DNA from: Sphingobium sp. SYK-6
GTDB lineage: Bacteria; Pseudomonadota; Alphaproteobacteria; Sphingomonadales; Sphingomonadaceae
Direction of reading: 5' to 3'
DNA: 64,000 nt
NCBI RefSeq assembly: GCF_000283515.1
Contig: NC_015974.1
Location: forward strand, 62,001-126,000
The stretch's first letter is position 1, and the number at the start of each line of letters is the position of its first letter. The notes under the pieces are model-generated. The model did not search any database and was not told where the DNA came from. It saw only the letters and a list, made by a program, of their open reading frames with translations. The position numbers and the translations under genes are program-made. Positions 62,514 through 64,000 of this stretch are shown in pieces.

Positions 62514-63563
62514 TCAACGCCCGTTGATCGTCCCCTCGATCGCCGCCAGACCCTTCATCAACGCCTCGAATTTCGGCGGCGCGGCCATGAACATCTCCGA
62601 CATCGCGCCATAGTCCCGCTCAAGCTTCTCCCAAGTCGCGCCATCGGGCGACAGGCGCAGCGTTCCAACCACGGCGGTGTCATAGGAGGCCGACCTGTCC
62701 GCGAACATCAGGCTCTTGTTGTGCACGACCTGCTCGAGCAGATCGATCCGCCCCATCGCCTCGTTCGTGATGCCCGCCTGGTCGAGCATCAGCACGTCAT
62801 AATAATGGCGCGACATGCCCTCGCGCAGCTTGCCGTTATGATGGAGCGCATGAAGGATCGTGACCTTTTCCCAGAAGGTCCGCGCAACGGCCAGCGTCGG
62901 CACCTCGGTCACCGGATCCGGCAGTTCCTCGGGAAAGTCTTCGGCCAGATAGGGCAAGATCGGTCGAAGCGCGAACGGTTCCGTGTCGCCGCGGGCGCCA
63001 AATTCCAGCTTGATGCGCGGCTTGATGTAACCGCTTTCATCCGCGCCGCCGTAATTCTCGCCATAGGCGAGCCCGTAACCCGAGGTGCGCGGATAGACGA
63101 AGAGCAGCGTCTGCTGGTCCTTGTCGTCGGGATCGAGCGCCAGGCTCCAGCCCTCGGCCGTGCCGAGAGCGACTTCGATTTCGCGCGCCAGGATCGGCAT
63201 GGCGACCGTGGCGACATAAGCCTGTGCCGCCGCCTTGAGCGCCTTGGTCCGGCGCTCGCGCTCCTTGCCGGTAATGTCGCTGTCCATCGGCGAGGCGACT
63301 TCGCTGAGCAGCGGCGCCGCGCGGCTGATGGTGAGGTCGATATCTTCGGAGAAGCGCGCGATGATCCCATAGGCTTTCGACAGCGAGGTCCCGCCCTTGA
63401 AGGTCATGTGACCGGCGAGGTCGGGACACATGACGAGGCGGCGTAGCGTCCAGCAGACCCAGAAATCCTTCTCGATGATGATCGGCGTCAGATCCCGCCG
63501 CGCCGCCGCTTCATCGATAAAGGCGCGCCGATCCTCGGCTGGTCTGCGTGCGAACTCATCCAT
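62514..63563 (-). CDS. abiEii: AbiEii/AbiGii family nucleotidyltransferase toxin
   Basis: This 349-residue protein has the AbiEii motifs: IIEKDFWVCWTLRRL (about 29-43), FKGGTSLSKAYGIIARFSED with IDL (about 55-77, the GGTSL and SxDxD nucleotidyltransferase motifs) and a C-terminal helical part with a conserved HYYDVLML. AbiEii-type toxins block growth, by tRNA modification in studied homologues, as an abortive-infection response. The start overlaps the upstream antitoxin-like gene by eight bases, the usual AbiEi-AbiEii order. Confidence 0.93.
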   Translation of the reverse strand: MDEFARRPAEDRRAFIDEAAARRDLTPIIIEKDFWVCWTLRRLVMCPDLAGHMTFKGGTSLSKAYGIIARFSEDIDLTISRAAPLLSEVASPMDSDITGKERERRTKALKAAAQAYVATVAMPILAREIEVALGTAEGWSLALDPDDKDQQTLLFVYPRTSGYGLAYGENYGGADESGYIKPRIKLEFGARGDTEPFALRPILPYLAEDFPEELPDPVTEVPTLAVARTFWEKVTILHALHHNGKLREGMSRHYYDVLMLDQAGITNEAMGRIDLLEQVVHNKSLMFADRSASYDTAVVGTLRLSPDGATWEKLERDYGAMSEMFMAAPPKFEALMKGLAAIEGTINGR

Positions 63564-64000
63564 TGCGGGCGGCGCCGATCTTTAAGACGACGTCGCCCAT
63601 CCATCCGGGCATCTCGGCCCTGGCCCGGGCGAGCATCCGCATGTCGCGATCATCGAGGCGGGCGGCGAAGTGCCGGATCTTGTCGCTATCGATATTGTCC
63701 TTCCCCAGATGCGCGAGCGCCTGCACGACCGCGTTGACCGAGTCCGGCGCATTGTCGAGCACCGGTGCGCGGCTGTGCTTGAGCGTCAGGCTGCGCCCGC
63801 CCGCTTGCCTGACCCGGGTGCGGCCGGTCGTGGCATAGCTGGCCCGGGCGGGAACCTGGGTCGATAGCCCGAGCCTGTTCGCCGCCGCCGCGCCCGACGG
63901 TGCGAGCTTGTCCCCGCTCTGCGTCGAGAGGGCCTTGGCGACATTGGCGGGATCGGGACTGAGCGCACCGAGCTTGTCATGCTGGCGCGGATAGTCATAA
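63556..64000 (-). CDS. DUF6088/AbiEi-like antitoxin (partial, cut by window end)
   Basis: The frame has no start inside the window and runs to base 64000. The 147 visible residues read YDYPRQHDKLGALSPDPANV, LAPSGAAAANRLGLSTQVPA, TGRTRVRQAGGRSLTLKHSR, a DUF6088 pattern found in proteins encoded next to AbiEii toxins. A GTG at 63762 gives a shorter open frame but would remove conserved sequence. It is the probable antitoxin and transcriptional repressor of the pair. Confidence 0.8.
   Translation of the reverse strand, partial: YDYPRQHDKLGALSPDPANVAKALSTQSGDKLAPSGAAAANRLGLSTQVPARASYATTGRTRVRQAGGRSLTLKHSRAPVLDNAPDSVNAVVQALAHLGKDNIDSDKIRHFAARLDDRDMRMLARARAEMPGWMGDVVLKIGAARNG

Noticed and set aside
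1-64000. CRISPR arrays, tRNA or rRNA genes, replication iterons
   Set aside because: No regularly spaced repeats, cloverleaf sequences or rRNA-like segments were noticed when reading both strands; a covariance or repeat search could still find a short one.

Overview
The window looks like accessory DNA (a plasmid or a genomic island) from a high-GC alphaproteobacterium, most likely a sphingomonad. The grounds are the protein sequences, the two copAB-type operons, the FixLJ-like regulators and the LuxR/LuxR/LuxI/PhyH arrangement. Species and replicon cannot be fixed from the sequence. No rRNA, tRNA, CRISPR array or replication origin was recognised.

Region 1 (1-24 kb) is a copper-resistance island. 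It holds a DUF1622 membrane protein, a Tat-exported Cys-rich copper-storage-like protein, two small Met/His-rich secreted proteins, an aldehyde/alcohol dehydrogenase pair running into copA1-copB1 and an MFS gene, a DUF411 protein, a scar region (integrase stub, DinJ/YafQ-like toxin-antitoxin, CorA remnant), FixL/FixJ-like regulators, a DUF305 protein, a second copA2-copB2, a CnrYXH-like anti-sigma/periplasmic sensor/ECF sigma operon, copC-copD, a decayed methyltransferase, a P1B copper ATPase and a CueR-like MerR regulator. A shared promoter pattern, GAGGGG-N13-TGCGTATW, lies before copA2, copC and the DUF411 gene; a near match lies before the sigma operon itself and a -10-only match before the second fixJ-like gene. 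This suggests one ECF sigma regulon for periplasmic copper handling. The ATPase carries a separate MerR-type promoter.

Region 2 (24.4-30 kb) has a small frameshifted gene, a nucleotide module (PRPP synthetase-like, AMP/thymidine phosphorylase-like, beta-CASP metallo-beta-lactamase), a DUF2933 protein and an isoprenylcysteine methyltransferase-like gene whose 3' end looks like a rearrangement junction.

Region 3 (30-47 kb) is a conjugation module: a winged-helix-like protein, two LuxR-type receptors, a LuxI-type synthase and a PhyH-type dioxygenase, followed by a VirB/D4 type IV secretion operon (TrbM-like, VirB1-B6, an EexN-like lipoprotein, a VirB7-position lipoprotein, VirB8-B11, VirD4) and an LPD7-domain protein. 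The layout suggests quorum control of transfer. No full relaxase is present in the window.

Region 4 (47-64 kb) is a defence island. A large MmeI-like (type IIL) restriction-modification gene is split by a 2480-bp IS66-family element with clear inverted repeats and an 8-bp target duplication; precise removal restores one frame. After it come a Mre11/SbcD-like nuclease with a Rad50/YhaN-like ATPase, a Gabija-like OLD nuclease/UvrD helicase pair, a decayed GNAT gene, a small hypothetical gene and an AbiE-type toxin-antitoxin pair cut by the window edge.
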